A DNA stretch of 64,000 bases, taken from the NCBI GenBank assembly GCA_019247845.1, contig JAFBAL010000038.1, positions 62,001 to 126,000 of the forward strand, given 5' to 3'. Numbering within the stretch: the stretch's first letter is position 1; every line of letters begins with the position of its first letter. The translations under genes were made by a program, and so were the position numbers. The notes under the pieces are model-generated. The model searched no databases and was not told the origin of the DNA. It worked only from the letters and a program-made list of their open reading frames with translations. Shown in pieces: positions 54,462 through 63,877 of the stretch. The stretch is from Alphaproteobacteria bacterium (GTDB lineage: Bacteria; Pseudomonadota; Alphaproteobacteria; Micropepsales; Micropepsaceae).

Positions 54462-54596
54462 ATGCCTGCCAGACGAGTTCGACGCCGCCGCGGCACCAAG
54501 CCGCGCACGCATTTGTCCGCGCCGTTCCGGCGGATCGTGCAGCGTACGCGACAGATCCTGACGCCGCGGCACCGCATGAGATCGACGCGCGCCTGA
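54462..54596 (+). CDS. possible Arg-rich micropeptide
   Basis: 44 residues, 15 of them Arg: MPARRVRRRRGTKPRT near the start and TRQILTPRHRMRSTRA at the end, with almost no acidic residues. A strong GGGGAAGGGG ribosome site stands 7 bp before the ATG, and a palindrome-hairpin leader lies upstream. It would bind nucleic acid, or be a chance frame in GC-rich DNA. No homologue known to me. Confidence 0.35.
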   Translation: MPARRVRRRRGTKPRTHLSAPFRRIVQRTRQILTPRHRMRSTRA

Positions 54597-54646
54597 TTTG
54601 CGCAGCGGGGCCCTGACCGTCACAATGGCGGCAAAGGGGCCTTGGT

Positions 54647-55780
54647 TTGTCGACTTTCGAATTCGCACCTTATGACCTGCCGCCGGAAGCAAAGGCGCTG
54701 CGCGGCGAGGTGCGCGCGTTCCTGGGCGAGGCTCTTGAGGATAAGCCCTCGGTCGAGCGCGCGCGGTCGTGGTCGGGCGGCAGCCGGGAGTTCAGCAGGA
54801 AGCTGGGTGCACGCGGCTGGATCGGCATGACCTGGCCCAAGCGTTACGGCGGCCATGAGCGCTCTTATGCCGAACGTTATGTGGTGATCGAAGAGCTGCT
54901 CGTCGCCGGCGCGCCGGTCGGCAATCACTGGGTCGCCGACCGCCAGAGCGGGCCGCTGCTGCTGCGTTTCGGCACCGAGGAGCAGCGCCGGACGCTGTTG
55001 CCCGGGATCGCCGCCGGTGAGCTCTGCTTCTGCATCGGCATGAGCGAGCCGGGCTCGGGCTCGGATCTCGCCAGCGTGCGCACCCGCGCGCGCCGCGTCG
55101 AGGGCGGCTGGAAGGTGTCGGGACAGAAGATCTGGACCTCGAACGCGCAGCATGCCGACTGGATGATCGCGCTGGTGCGCACCGGCGACGCCGAGCAGCG
55201 CCACGCGAGCCTGACCCAGCTCCTCGTCGACATGAAGAGCGCGGGCGTGGCGGTGAAGCCCATCGCCAACCTGACCGGCGAGAGTCACTTCAACGAGGTC
55301 TTCCTCGACGACGTCTTCGTGCCCGACGCGATGCTGATCGGCGCCGAGGGCGACGGCTGGTCCCAGGTCGGCGCCGAGCTCGCTTACGAGCGCAGCGGGC
55401 CGGAGCGCTATCTCTCCAGCATGCGCGTGTTCCTCGAGTTCCTGCGTATCGTCGGCGACACACCGACCGAGGCCGAGCGCCTGCTGATCGGCCACGTCAC
55501 CGCGCGGATGTGGACCTTGCGCCAGATGTCGCTCGCCATCGCCGGCAAGCTGGCTGCCGGCGAGAACCCGGCGGTCGCCGCGGCGGTGGTGAAGGACCTC
55601 GGCACCTCGCTGGAGCAGGACATTCCGCGCGACGTCCAGGCCCTGGCGCCGGCCAAGACCGACGAGGTCTTCGATCGCACGCTGATCTATCTGCTGCAAA
55701 CCTCGCCGTCCTTCTCGCTGCGCGGCGGCACGCGCGAGATCCTGCGCGGCATCATCGCGCGCGAATTGGGGCTTCGATGA
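54647..55780 (+). CDS. acyl-CoA dehydrogenase (FAD), larger partner
   Basis: 377 residues from TTG 54647 (after AAGGGG). Full acyl-CoA dehydrogenase fold: N-terminal helical GWIGMTWPKRYGGHERSYAERYVVIEELL, middle beta domain FCIGMSEPGSGSDLASVRTRARRVEGGWKVSGQKIWTS, and the C-terminal helices ending SPSFSLRGGTREILRGIIARELG. Overlaps the next dehydrogenase gene (ATGA), suggesting a hetero-oligomer such as those of steroid or branched side-chain breakdown. Confidence 0.92.
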   Translation: MSTFEFAPYDLPPEAKALRGEVRAFLGEALEDKPSVERARSWSGGSREFSRKLGARGWIGMTWPKRYGGHERSYAERYVVIEELLVAGAPVGNHWVADRQSGPLLLRFGTEEQRRTLLPGIAAGELCFCIGMSEPGSGSDLASVRTRARRVEGGWKVSGQKIWTSNAQHADWMIALVRTGDAEQRHASLTQLLVDMKSAGVAVKPIANLTGESHFNEVFLDDVFVPDAMLIGAEGDGWSQVGAELAYERSGPERYLSSMRVFLEFLRIVGDTPTEAERLLIGHVTARMWTLRQMSLAIAGKLAAGENPAVAAAVVKDLGTSLEQDIPRDVQALAPAKTDEVFDRTLIYLLQTSPSFSLRGGTREILRGIIARELGLR

Positions 55781-56478
55781 GCGAGCTGCGCGCGATCCTG
55801 GCCGAGACGACCGAGCGTGTGCTGGCGAACGCGCCGGACTGGGCGCGGGTAGAAGAGGCCGGTCTCGCCAAGGTGCTGGTGCCGGAAGAAGAGGGCGGTT
55901 TCGGCGGCAGTTGGGAGGACGCCTTCATCGTCATCCGCGCCTGCGGCTATCACGCGGTCGACCTGCCGCTGCCTCAGGCGATCCTTGCAACACGGCCGTC
56001 TGATCTCTATCCGCCGATGCTGCTGGCGGCCCAGATGGCCGGCGCGCTCCAGGCCGCGCTCGATCTTTCGGTCCAGTACACGCGCGAGCGCAAGCAGTTC
56101 GGCAAGCCGCTGGCGAGCTTCCAGGCGATCCAGCAGCAGCTCGCCGTCTTCGCGGAGGAAGCCGCTGCCGCGAACATGGCCGCCGCCGCCGCCTTCCGTG
56201 CCGCGGACTTGGTCGAGGAAAATGGCGGTGATGCCGAATTCGAGATCGCCTGCGCCAAGCTGCGCGCCAACCAGGCGGCGCGCATCTCCACCGGCATCGC
56301 GCACCAAGTGCACGGCGCCATGGGCTTCACCGCCGAATACCGCCTCCAGCACCTGACCAAGCGGCTCTGGACCTGGGGCTCAGAGCACGGCAACGAGCGC
56401 CACTGGGCGGACTGGATCGGCGCGCGCGTCGCCGCAAGGGGCACGTCGAACTTCTGGCCGGACCTAAGCTCGGGCTGA
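55777..56478 (+). CDS. short acyl-CoA dehydrogenase lacking the middle domain
   Basis: 233 residues. It starts like the second subunit of paired dehydrogenases (VEEAGLAKVLVPEEEGGFGG) and ends with a normal C-terminal four-helix domain (ALDLSVQYTRERKQFGKPLASFQAIQQQLAVFAEE, IAHQVHGAMGFTAEYRLQHLTKRLWTWGSEHGNERHW). The beta domain of about 110 residues that should separate them, between LPLPQA and AAQMAGAL, is missing. The reading frame is kept, so this is a clean internal deletion. It may still be structural for its partner. Confidence 0.85.
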   Translation: MSELRAILAETTERVLANAPDWARVEEAGLAKVLVPEEEGGFGGSWEDAFIVIRACGYHAVDLPLPQAILATRPSDLYPPMLLAAQMAGALQAALDLSVQYTRERKQFGKPLASFQAIQQQLAVFAEEAAAANMAAAAAFRAADLVEENGGDAEFEIACAKLRANQAARISTGIAHQVHGAMGFTAEYRLQHLTKRLWTWGSEHGNERHWADWIGARVAARGTSNFWPDLSSG

Positions 56479-56514
56479 CCACGGGCGCCGCCTCGAGCGC
56501 CCGCAGGGCTCCAG

Positions 56515-56551
56515 TTGCGTCAACCTTTCAGAACTGATAATTTGTCAGTTC
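56515..56551 (+). promoter_or_regulatory. promoter with palindromic operator ahead of the monooxygenase
   Basis: TTGCGT (56515-56520) and TAATTT (56538-56543) at 17 bp. The -10 lies in the palindrome GAACTGA-N7-TCAGTTC (56531-56551), 18 of 21 positions symmetric, so a dimeric repressor could block it. It is not the same sequence as the tetR palindrome at 58775-58798. Confidence 0.5.
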
Positions 56552-56568
56552 CAGAGCGAGGGTCTTTC

Positions 56569-58080
56569 ATGAACGCGCCGTTCCGCGATCCGCAGACTGC
56601 GGGCCAAGTCCTGGATGTCGCCATCATCGGCGCCGGCTTTTCCGGCCTGTGCATGGCCATCAAGCTGAAAGAGGCCGGCCGCACCAATTTCCGCGTCTTC
56701 GAGAAGGCCTCCGACATCGGCGGGACCTGGTTCCTGAACCGCTATCCGGGCTGCGCCTGCGACGTGCCCTCGCATCTATATTCGTTTTCCTTCGACCAGA
56801 ATCCCGATTGGTCGCGCGCCTATTCGCCCGCGAGCGAGATCTGGCGCTACCAGAAGGCGACGGCGGAGAAGCACGGCATCCTGCCCTTCATCCGCTGTGA
56901 TGCCGAAGTGGCGCGCGCCGAATACGACGAGGCGGCCGGGCTGTGGCAGCTCACGCTCAGGAGCGGCGAGACGGCAGCCGCGCGGGCGCTGGTGGCGGGC
57001 GCGGGTATCCTGCATGTGCCGTCGTACCCCGAGATCAAAGGCGCCGAGAGCTTCACCGGCAAGGTGATGCACACCGCGACCTGGGACGACAGCTACGATC
57101 TGACCGGAAAACGCGTCGCGGTGATCGGCACCGGCGCGAGCGCGGTGCAGCTCGTCCCCGCGATCGCGGACAAGGTCGCGCATCTCGACCTCTATCAGCG
57201 CACGCCGGGCTGGGTGATCCCGCGCATGGACTATGCCTTCAAGGAGGCGTCGAAGGCGTCGTTCGCCCGCGTGCCGTTTCTGCAGCGGCTATGGCGCAAC
57301 CTCATCTATTGGCGCGCGGAGATGCTCGCCATCGGCTTCACCCGCAAGCCCAAGATGGTCGCGAAGTTCCAGAAGCTCGCCGAAGACTATATGCGCCACG
57401 CGATCCCCAACCCGGAACTGCGCGCCAAGCTGACGCCGGATTTCCCCCTGGGCTGCAAGCGCGTGCTGATCTCCGACGATTTCTACCCCGCGCTCCAGCG
57501 CGACAATGTCGAGGTGATCACCGACCGTGTCGCGGAGATCCGCGGCAACGGCGTGGTGACCGCGGACGGCAGGCTGCGCGAGGTGGATGCGATCCTCTAT
57601 GCGACGGGCTTCCGCGTCACCGACTGGCTTTCGCATGTCGACATCCGGGGACGCGGCGGGCGCGAATTGATCGACGACTGGCGCGACGGCGCCTTCGCCT
57701 ATTACGGCGTCGTGGTGAACGGCTATCCCAACATGTTCCTGCTGCTCGGGCCCAACACCGGCCTCGGCCACAACTCGGTGGTGTTCATGATCGAGGCGCA
57801 GGTGCGCTACGCCATGGCCTGCATCAAATGGCTGTGGAACGGCGCCGGCACCGTCGAGGTGAAGAAGGAGGTGCAGGATGCGTTCAATGCCCAGCTGCAT
57901 GAGAAGATGAAGGGCACGGTGTGGATGAGCGGCTGCAAGAGCTGGTATCTCAACGCCAACGGCACCAACTCGACGATCTGGCCCGACTTCACCGTGACCT
58001 ATTGGTGGAAGACGCGTTCGGCCGACAGGCGCGACTTCGACGTCGCGCCTGCGAAGGTCGCGGAGAAGGTGGCGGCTTAG
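56569..58080 (+). CDS. flavin monooxygenase, Baeyer-Villiger type
   Basis: 503 residues. FAD loop VAIIGAGFSGLCMAIKLKEAG, NADPH loop VAVIGTGASAVQLVPAIAD and the fingerprint SFTGKVMHTATWDD (FxGxxxHxxxW[PD]) mark a Baeyer-Villiger or flavin monooxygenase that inserts oxygen next to a ketone. ATG 56569 is preferred to an upstream frame. It is next to two acyl-CoA dehydrogenases, suggesting ketone or cyclic terpenoid/steroid degradation. Confidence 0.9.
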   Translation: MNAPFRDPQTAGQVLDVAIIGAGFSGLCMAIKLKEAGRTNFRVFEKASDIGGTWFLNRYPGCACDVPSHLYSFSFDQNPDWSRAYSPASEIWRYQKATAEKHGILPFIRCDAEVARAEYDEAAGLWQLTLRSGETAAARALVAGAGILHVPSYPEIKGAESFTGKVMHTATWDDSYDLTGKRVAVIGTGASAVQLVPAIADKVAHLDLYQRTPGWVIPRMDYAFKEASKASFARVPFLQRLWRNLIYWRAEMLAIGFTRKPKMVAKFQKLAEDYMRHAIPNPELRAKLTPDFPLGCKRVLISDDFYPALQRDNVEVITDRVAEIRGNGVVTADGRLREVDAILYATGFRVTDWLSHVDIRGRGGRELIDDWRDGAFAYYGVVVNGYPNMFLLLGPNTGLGHNSVVFMIEAQVRYAMACIKWLWNGAGTVEVKKEVQDAFNAQLHEKMKGTVWMSGCKSWYLNANGTNSTIWPDFTVTYWWKTRSADRRDFDVAPAKVAEKVAA

Positions 58081-58129
58081 GTCGATAGCAGGTCGCTGCC
58101 CGATTCACTCGCGGCTCGATAGTCGCCTC

Positions 58130-58738
58130 CTAATTCACCCGCGGCCGGCCGAAGCCGGCGCCGATCGCGCGGAAGGCTTCCTCGGTCACGGTCGGGAAGT
58201 CGCATTCCTCGCCGAGCTTTCCGGCAAGCTGCAGCACCACCGCGCCATGCAACGCCGCCCAAAACACGTGGCCCATCAGCACGGGATCGCCTTTCAGCAT
58301 CCCCTCCGCCACGAGTTGGCGCACATAATCGGTCATGGTCTTGCGCGCGCGCGCGGCCGCCTGGACCAGCGCCGGATAAGTTTTCTCCTCCGGCTGGGAC
58401 AGGTCGAACATCAGCCGGTACGACGCCGAGTCCCCGAAGGCGAAGGTGATATAGGCCTCGCCCACCTTGCGGGCGCGGGCCACCGCATTGCCCTCGGCGC
58501 CGAAGGCGGCCTCCAGCGCGTCGGCGAAGCGGTTGAAGGCGTTGGCGCGGACCGCCGCCAGGATCTCGTCCTTGTCCTTGAAGTAGCGATAGGGGGTCAT
58601 GGCGCTGACGCCGAGCTCGCCGGCGACCTCGCGCATGGTGAAGCCCTCGCGGCCTTTTTCGGCGAAGATGCGGGTCGCGGCCGTGATCAACTTTTCGCGA
58701 AAATCGGCCAGATCGGTCTCGGTCAGGACGCGGGGCAC
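58130..58738 (-). CDS. TetR family regulator of the carotenoid oxygenase
   Basis: 202 residues: helix-turn-helix KLITAATRIFAEKGREGFTMREVAGELGVSAMTPYRYFKDKDEILAAV, then a helical ligand domain ending RPRVN. Divergent from the carotenoid oxygenase gene, with a 24-bp near-palindrome in between, which makes it the likely repressor of that gene and of itself. Confidence 0.92.
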   Translation of the reverse strand: MPRVLTETDLADFREKLITAATRIFAEKGREGFTMREVAGELGVSAMTPYRYFKDKDEILAAVRANAFNRFADALEAAFGAEGNAVARARKVGEAYITFAFGDSASYRLMFDLSQPEEKTYPALVQAAARARKTMTDYVRQLVAEGMLKGDPVLMGHVFWAALHGAVVLQLAGKLGEECDFPTVTEEAFRAIGAGFGRPRVN

Positions 58739-58759
58739 AAAAAATTCTCCGTCGGCACT

Positions 58760-58798
58760 TGCACTCGGAACATTTACAGCATAAATTTACGCAGTAAG
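58760..58798 (+). promoter_or_regulatory. TetR operator and promoter between tetR and the carotenoid oxygenase gene
   Basis: TTACAGCATAAA runs straight into TTTACGCAGTAA (58775-58798), symmetric at 20 of 24 positions around TAAATTTA. A promoter, TTGCAC (58760-58765) and TAAATT (58783-58788) at 17 bp, has its -10 in the centre of the palindrome. A bound TetR dimer pair would block both directions. Confidence 0.75.
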
Positions 58799-58823
58799 GA
58801 AGCTGAATTCCTGGAGGAATCCC

Positions 58824-60224
58824 GTGAACGCTCCCGTCCGCCTCAATCCCTATCTTACAGGAAATTTCGCGCCCGTCCGCAGCGAGGACGATTTCGCCGA
58901 TCTTCCCATCAAGGGCGAGATACCCAAGAGCCTCAGCGGATCCTATTACCGCAACGGCCCGAACCCGCAATTCGAGCCGCGCGACCCGAACCATCACTGG
59001 TTCGCGGGCGACGGCATGATACACGCATTTCATGTCGGAAACGGCAAGGTCTCGTACCTGAACCGCTACGTGCATACGAACAAATACGTGCTGGAGCATG
59101 AAGCCGGACGCTCGCTGTTCGGCACCTTCGGCAATCCGATGACCTCCGACCCGTCGGTGGTGGGCAAGGACGCCGGCGTCGGCAACACCAACATCGTCTG
59201 GCATGCGGGCAAGCTGCTCGCGCTGGAAGAGGGCCACAATCCCTTCGAGCTCGATCCCGTGACGCTGAAATCGCGCGGCTATGTCGACTATGCCGGGCGT
59301 GCTTTACGCTTCACCGCCCACCCCAAGATGGACCCCGACACCGGCGAGATGGTGTTCTTCGGCTATTCGGCCGGCCCGGGCTTCTTCAGCGACGACGTCG
59401 CCTATGGCGTGGTCGACAAGGCCGGCACGGTCACGCGGCTCGACATGTTCAAGGCGCCGTATTCGAGCATGATCCACGACTTCTTCGTGACCAGGAACCA
59501 CGTGATGTTCCCCATCCTGCCGCTCTCGGGAAGCCTTCAGCGCGCGATGAGCGGCAAGCCCGCCTTCGCCTGGGAGCCGGAGAAGGGCTCGCATATCGGC
59601 GTCATGCGGCGCGACGCGGGCATCGACACGATCCGCTGGTTCACGACCGATCCCTGCTACGTCTTCCACCCGATGAACATGTGGGAAGAGGGCACGAAGA
59701 TCTATGCGGACGTGATGCAATACGAGAACGCACCCCTGTTCCCCAACGTGGACGGCTCGCCCGGCAAGCCTGCCGCCGCGCGGCTGGTGCGCTGGACCAT
59801 CGATCTCGCCGACAACAGCAACACCATAAGGCAAACGCCGCTCGACGATCTCGCGGGCGAGTTTCCGCGCCTCGACGAGCGCTATGCCGGGCTCGCCTAT
59901 CGCCACGGCTATTTCGCCGCCAATTCGCGGGGGGAGCCCAAGGTGCTGTTCGACTCCATCGCCCATATCGACCACAAGACGGGCAAGCGCTCGGTGCATA
60001 CCTTCTCGGACGGCCAGCCGGGCGAGCCGGTCTTCGTGCCGCGCTCGGCGGGCGCCGCGGAAGGCGACGGCTGGCTGGTGACGACGGTCTACCGGCCGTC
60101 CACGGACCGCAGCGATTTCGCGGTCTTCGAGGCGGGGGACGTGGCCGCGGGCCCGATCGGCACGGCCGAGCTGCCGCGACGCGTGCCGTTCGGTTTCCAC
60201 GGCAACTGGCGGCAGGGCTTGTAA
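58824..60224 (+). CDS. carotenoid oxygenase family protein
   Basis: 466 residues, a seven-bladed propeller dioxygenase. Four iron His appear in FTAHPKMD, MIHDFFVT, YVFHPMNMWEE and the final FGFHGNW. Start at GTG 58824 after GGAGG. The family cleaves carotenoids, stilbenes or lignin-type double bonds; which, is open. Under TetR control (see palindrome). Confidence 0.92.
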   Translation: MNAPVRLNPYLTGNFAPVRSEDDFADLPIKGEIPKSLSGSYYRNGPNPQFEPRDPNHHWFAGDGMIHAFHVGNGKVSYLNRYVHTNKYVLEHEAGRSLFGTFGNPMTSDPSVVGKDAGVGNTNIVWHAGKLLALEEGHNPFELDPVTLKSRGYVDYAGRALRFTAHPKMDPDTGEMVFFGYSAGPGFFSDDVAYGVVDKAGTVTRLDMFKAPYSSMIHDFFVTRNHVMFPILPLSGSLQRAMSGKPAFAWEPEKGSHIGVMRRDAGIDTIRWFTTDPCYVFHPMNMWEEGTKIYADVMQYENAPLFPNVDGSPGKPAAARLVRWTIDLADNSNTIRQTPLDDLAGEFPRLDERYAGLAYRHGYFAANSRGEPKVLFDSIAHIDHKTGKRSVHTFSDGQPGEPVFVPRSAGAAEGDGWLVTTVYRPSTDRSDFAVFEAGDVAAGPIGTAELPRRVPFGFHGNWRQGL

Positions 60225-60269
60225 GGAACCGGACGCATCCCCACCTGACAGTGCCTCGAGGGGAGTGCC

Positions 60270-60845
60270 ATGGGCTATCTGTTCCAAGCGTTCAAGCCGC
60301 TGCTCAGCGACTTCCTGTCCACGATCTTCTTCATCGCGGTCATGCAGGTGACGGGCAACCTGCTCTGGGCCGTCGCCGCCGGCATGATCCTGGGCTTGGC
60401 GCAGATCGCGATCCTGAAGCTGCGCGGCCGCCAGATCCAGATGATGCAATGGGCGGGCCTCGCGCTCGTCATCGTGCTGGGCTCGGTCTCGATCGCGACC
60501 AACAACCCCGTTTTCGCGATGCTCAAGCCCAGCATCGCCAACCTCGCCATCGGCCTGGTGATGATGACGCCGAACTGGCAGGTCCGGTATCTGCCTGCCA
60601 TCGTGACGCAGAACGTGTCGCAGCCTGTGCTGCTGGCCTGGGGCTATGTCTGGGCCCTCGCCATGCTCGCGCTCTCAGCGGCCAATGCCTATGTCGCGCT
60701 CGAATTGGGCAAGGCGGCGTGGATGCAGTTCGCGGCCTTCGTGCCGCTGCCGGCGCAGCTGGCGCTGTTCCTTTTGCAATATGCCTGGCTGCGCACCGCG
60801 GTGAGGCGCAGCATACGGGCGAAGGCGGCCGCGCAACCGGCCTGA
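60270..60845 (+). CDS. yciB: inner-membrane septation protein A (YciB/IspZ)
   Basis: 191 residues with five predicted helices: LSDFLSTIFFIAVMQVTGNLLWAVAAGMILGLAQIAIL, MMQWAGLALVIVLGSVSI and AYVALELGKAAWMQFAAFVPLPAQLALFLL. The order of short GRQIQ and NPVFAMLKP loops matches the YciB/IspZ family, tied to septum formation. 45 bp after the carotenoid oxygenase. Confidence 0.85.
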   Translation: MGYLFQAFKPLLSDFLSTIFFIAVMQVTGNLLWAVAAGMILGLAQIAILKLRGRQIQMMQWAGLALVIVLGSVSIATNNPVFAMLKPSIANLAIGLVMMTPNWQVRYLPAIVTQNVSQPVLLAWGYVWALAMLALSAANAYVALELGKAAWMQFAAFVPLPAQLALFLLQYAWLRTAVRRSIRAKAAAQPA

Positions 60846-60878
60846 TGACATCGCCTGCTTGAGGCCCGATGATGGGCC

Positions 60879-61682
60879 ATGGCGCCCATCCTTCTCGGCA
60901 TCCTGAACATCACCGAGGATTCGTTCTCGGACGGCAACAAGTACCTCGCGCCCCAGGCCGCGATCGCGCATGGGCGCGCGCTGGCCGAGCATGCGCAGGT
61001 GCTCGATATCGGGGCGGCGTCGTCCAATCCCGACTCGAAAGCCGTGCCGCCCGAGGTCGAGATCGCGCGCATGGTGCCGGTCGTCGCGGCGCTCGAAGGC
61101 GTCGCGATCTCTGTCGACAGCTTCGCGCCCGCGGTGCAGCGCTGGGCGATGGCCCAAGGCGTCGCCTATATCAACGACATCCAGGGGTTTCCGTTTCCGG
61201 ACCTCTATCCCGAGCTTGCCGCGAGTTCGGCCAAGCTCGTCGTCATGCATTCGGTGCAGGGGCTTGGGCCCGCGACGCGTGTGCGCGTGGAGCCGGACGA
61301 GCTCTATCCCCGCATCGTCGAGTTCTTCGGGGACCGCATCGCCGCGCTGACCGCGGCCGGCGTGGCGCGCGAGCGCATCGTGCTCGATCCCGGTATGGGA
61401 TTGTTCCTGGGCAACCACCGCGAGGCGTCGTTTGCGGTGCTGCGCCGGATCGCCGATCTCAAAAGAGAATTCGCGCTGCCGGTGCTGGTGTCGGTCTCGC
61501 GCAAGTCCTTCCTGCGCCGCCTCGTCGGGCGCGAGGTCGCCGAGATCGCGCCCGCAACCCTGGCGGCCGAGCTTTTCGCGGCGCGCGCGGGCGCGGACTA
61601 TATCCGCACCCACGACCCGCGCGCCCTGAAAGACGCGCTCTTGGTCACGGAAACCCTGGAAACAGGCCGTAACCGAGCGTGA
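60879..61682 (+). CDS. folP: dihydropteroate synthase, resembling Sul2
   Basis: 267 residues. It joins pABA to the pterin diphosphate in folate synthesis. NITEDSFSDGNKYLAP, GAASSNPDSKAVPPEVEIAR, VAYINDIQGFPFPDLYPELA, SAKLVVMHSVQG, LDPGMGLFLG and SVSRKSFLRRLVG are present. These stretches look closer to plasmid Sul2/Sul1 than to E. coli FolP as I remember them: 34 residues lie between DPG and SRKS, as in Sul2, against 31 in E. coli. glmM follows, as glmM remnants follow sul2 on plasmids. Resistance cannot be told from this. Confidence 0.92.
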   Translation: MAPILLGILNITEDSFSDGNKYLAPQAAIAHGRALAEHAQVLDIGAASSNPDSKAVPPEVEIARMVPVVAALEGVAISVDSFAPAVQRWAMAQGVAYINDIQGFPFPDLYPELAASSAKLVVMHSVQGLGPATRVRVEPDELYPRIVEFFGDRIAALTAAGVARERIVLDPGMGLFLGNHREASFAVLRRIADLKREFALPVLVSVSRKSFLRRLVGREVAEIAPATLAAELFAARAGADYIRTHDPRALKDALLVTETLETGRNRA

Positions 61683-61707
61683 TGGCGCTTTCCGCTCAGG
61701 GTTTGGT

Positions 61708-61713
61708 TATAAT
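61708..61713 (+). promoter_or_regulatory. possible glmM promoter -10
   Basis: A perfect TATAAT at 61708-61713, 39 bp before the glmM ATG. The -35 is poor at all normal spacings (GCGCTT at 17 bp). Confidence 0.35.
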
Positions 61714-61751
61714 TGGCGCCTAGCTTTGCGACTTCGTTCAAGGACGCTCTC

Positions 61752-63094
<1,343 letters not shown>

Positions 63095-63098
<4 letters not shown>

Positions 63099-63877
63099 AG
63101 CCTGCGCGCGTTCTTCCCCCTCGGCTCCTGATCGTCGCGGGGTCGGATTCGAGCGGCGGCGCGGGCATCCAGGCCGACATCAAGACCGCGCAGGCCTTCG
63201 GCTGCTATGCCATGACCGCGATCACCGCGGTGACGGCACAGAATACGCGCGGCGTCGGCGCCATCCATGCCGTGCCGCCCGACATGGTCGCGGCGCAGAT
63301 AAAGGCCTGCCTCACCGACATCGGCGTCGATGCGATCAAGATCGGCATGCTGGGGACGACGAAGCTGATCAAGGCGGTCGCGGCCGCGCTGCCCAAGGCC
63401 GTTCCCATCGTGCTCGATCCCGTGATGGTGTCGACCAGCGGCGACCGGCTGCTGCCGGACACTGCGGTGGTCACGCTGGTCAAGGAACTGTTCCCGCGGG
63501 CCACACTGGTCACGCCGAACCTGCCCGAGGCCAAGGCGCTGGTGGGCCGCGGCGATGCCGAAAGCGCGGCGCGCAAGCTGATGGCGATGGGCGCCAGGGC
63601 CGCATTGATCAAGGGTGGGCACGCCACCAACGCTACCGTCGACGACGTGATGGTGTGGCGCGGCGGCGTCGAGACCTATGCCTTCCCGCGCATCAGGACC
63701 AGGCACACGCACGGCACCGGGTGCACGCTGTCGACCGCAATCGCCTGCGGCCTGGCGCAGCACCTGTCGCTGCCGCTCGCCGTCGGCCGCGCGCGTGAAT
63801 ACGTGCAGGCGGCTATTCAGACCGCACCGGGCCTCGGCAAAGGCCATGGGCCGCTGAACCACGCGGTTACGCGATAG
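63095..63877 (+). CDS. thiD: hydroxymethylpyrimidine (phosphate) kinase
   Basis: 260 residues of the ribokinase fold: [64 protein letters not shown] and the anion hole [18 protein letters not shown]. It phosphorylates HMP and HMP-P for thiamine. GTG 63095 overlaps the glmM stop, so no TPP riboswitch lies upstream of it. It overlaps the convergent gene by 11 bp. Confidence 0.95.
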
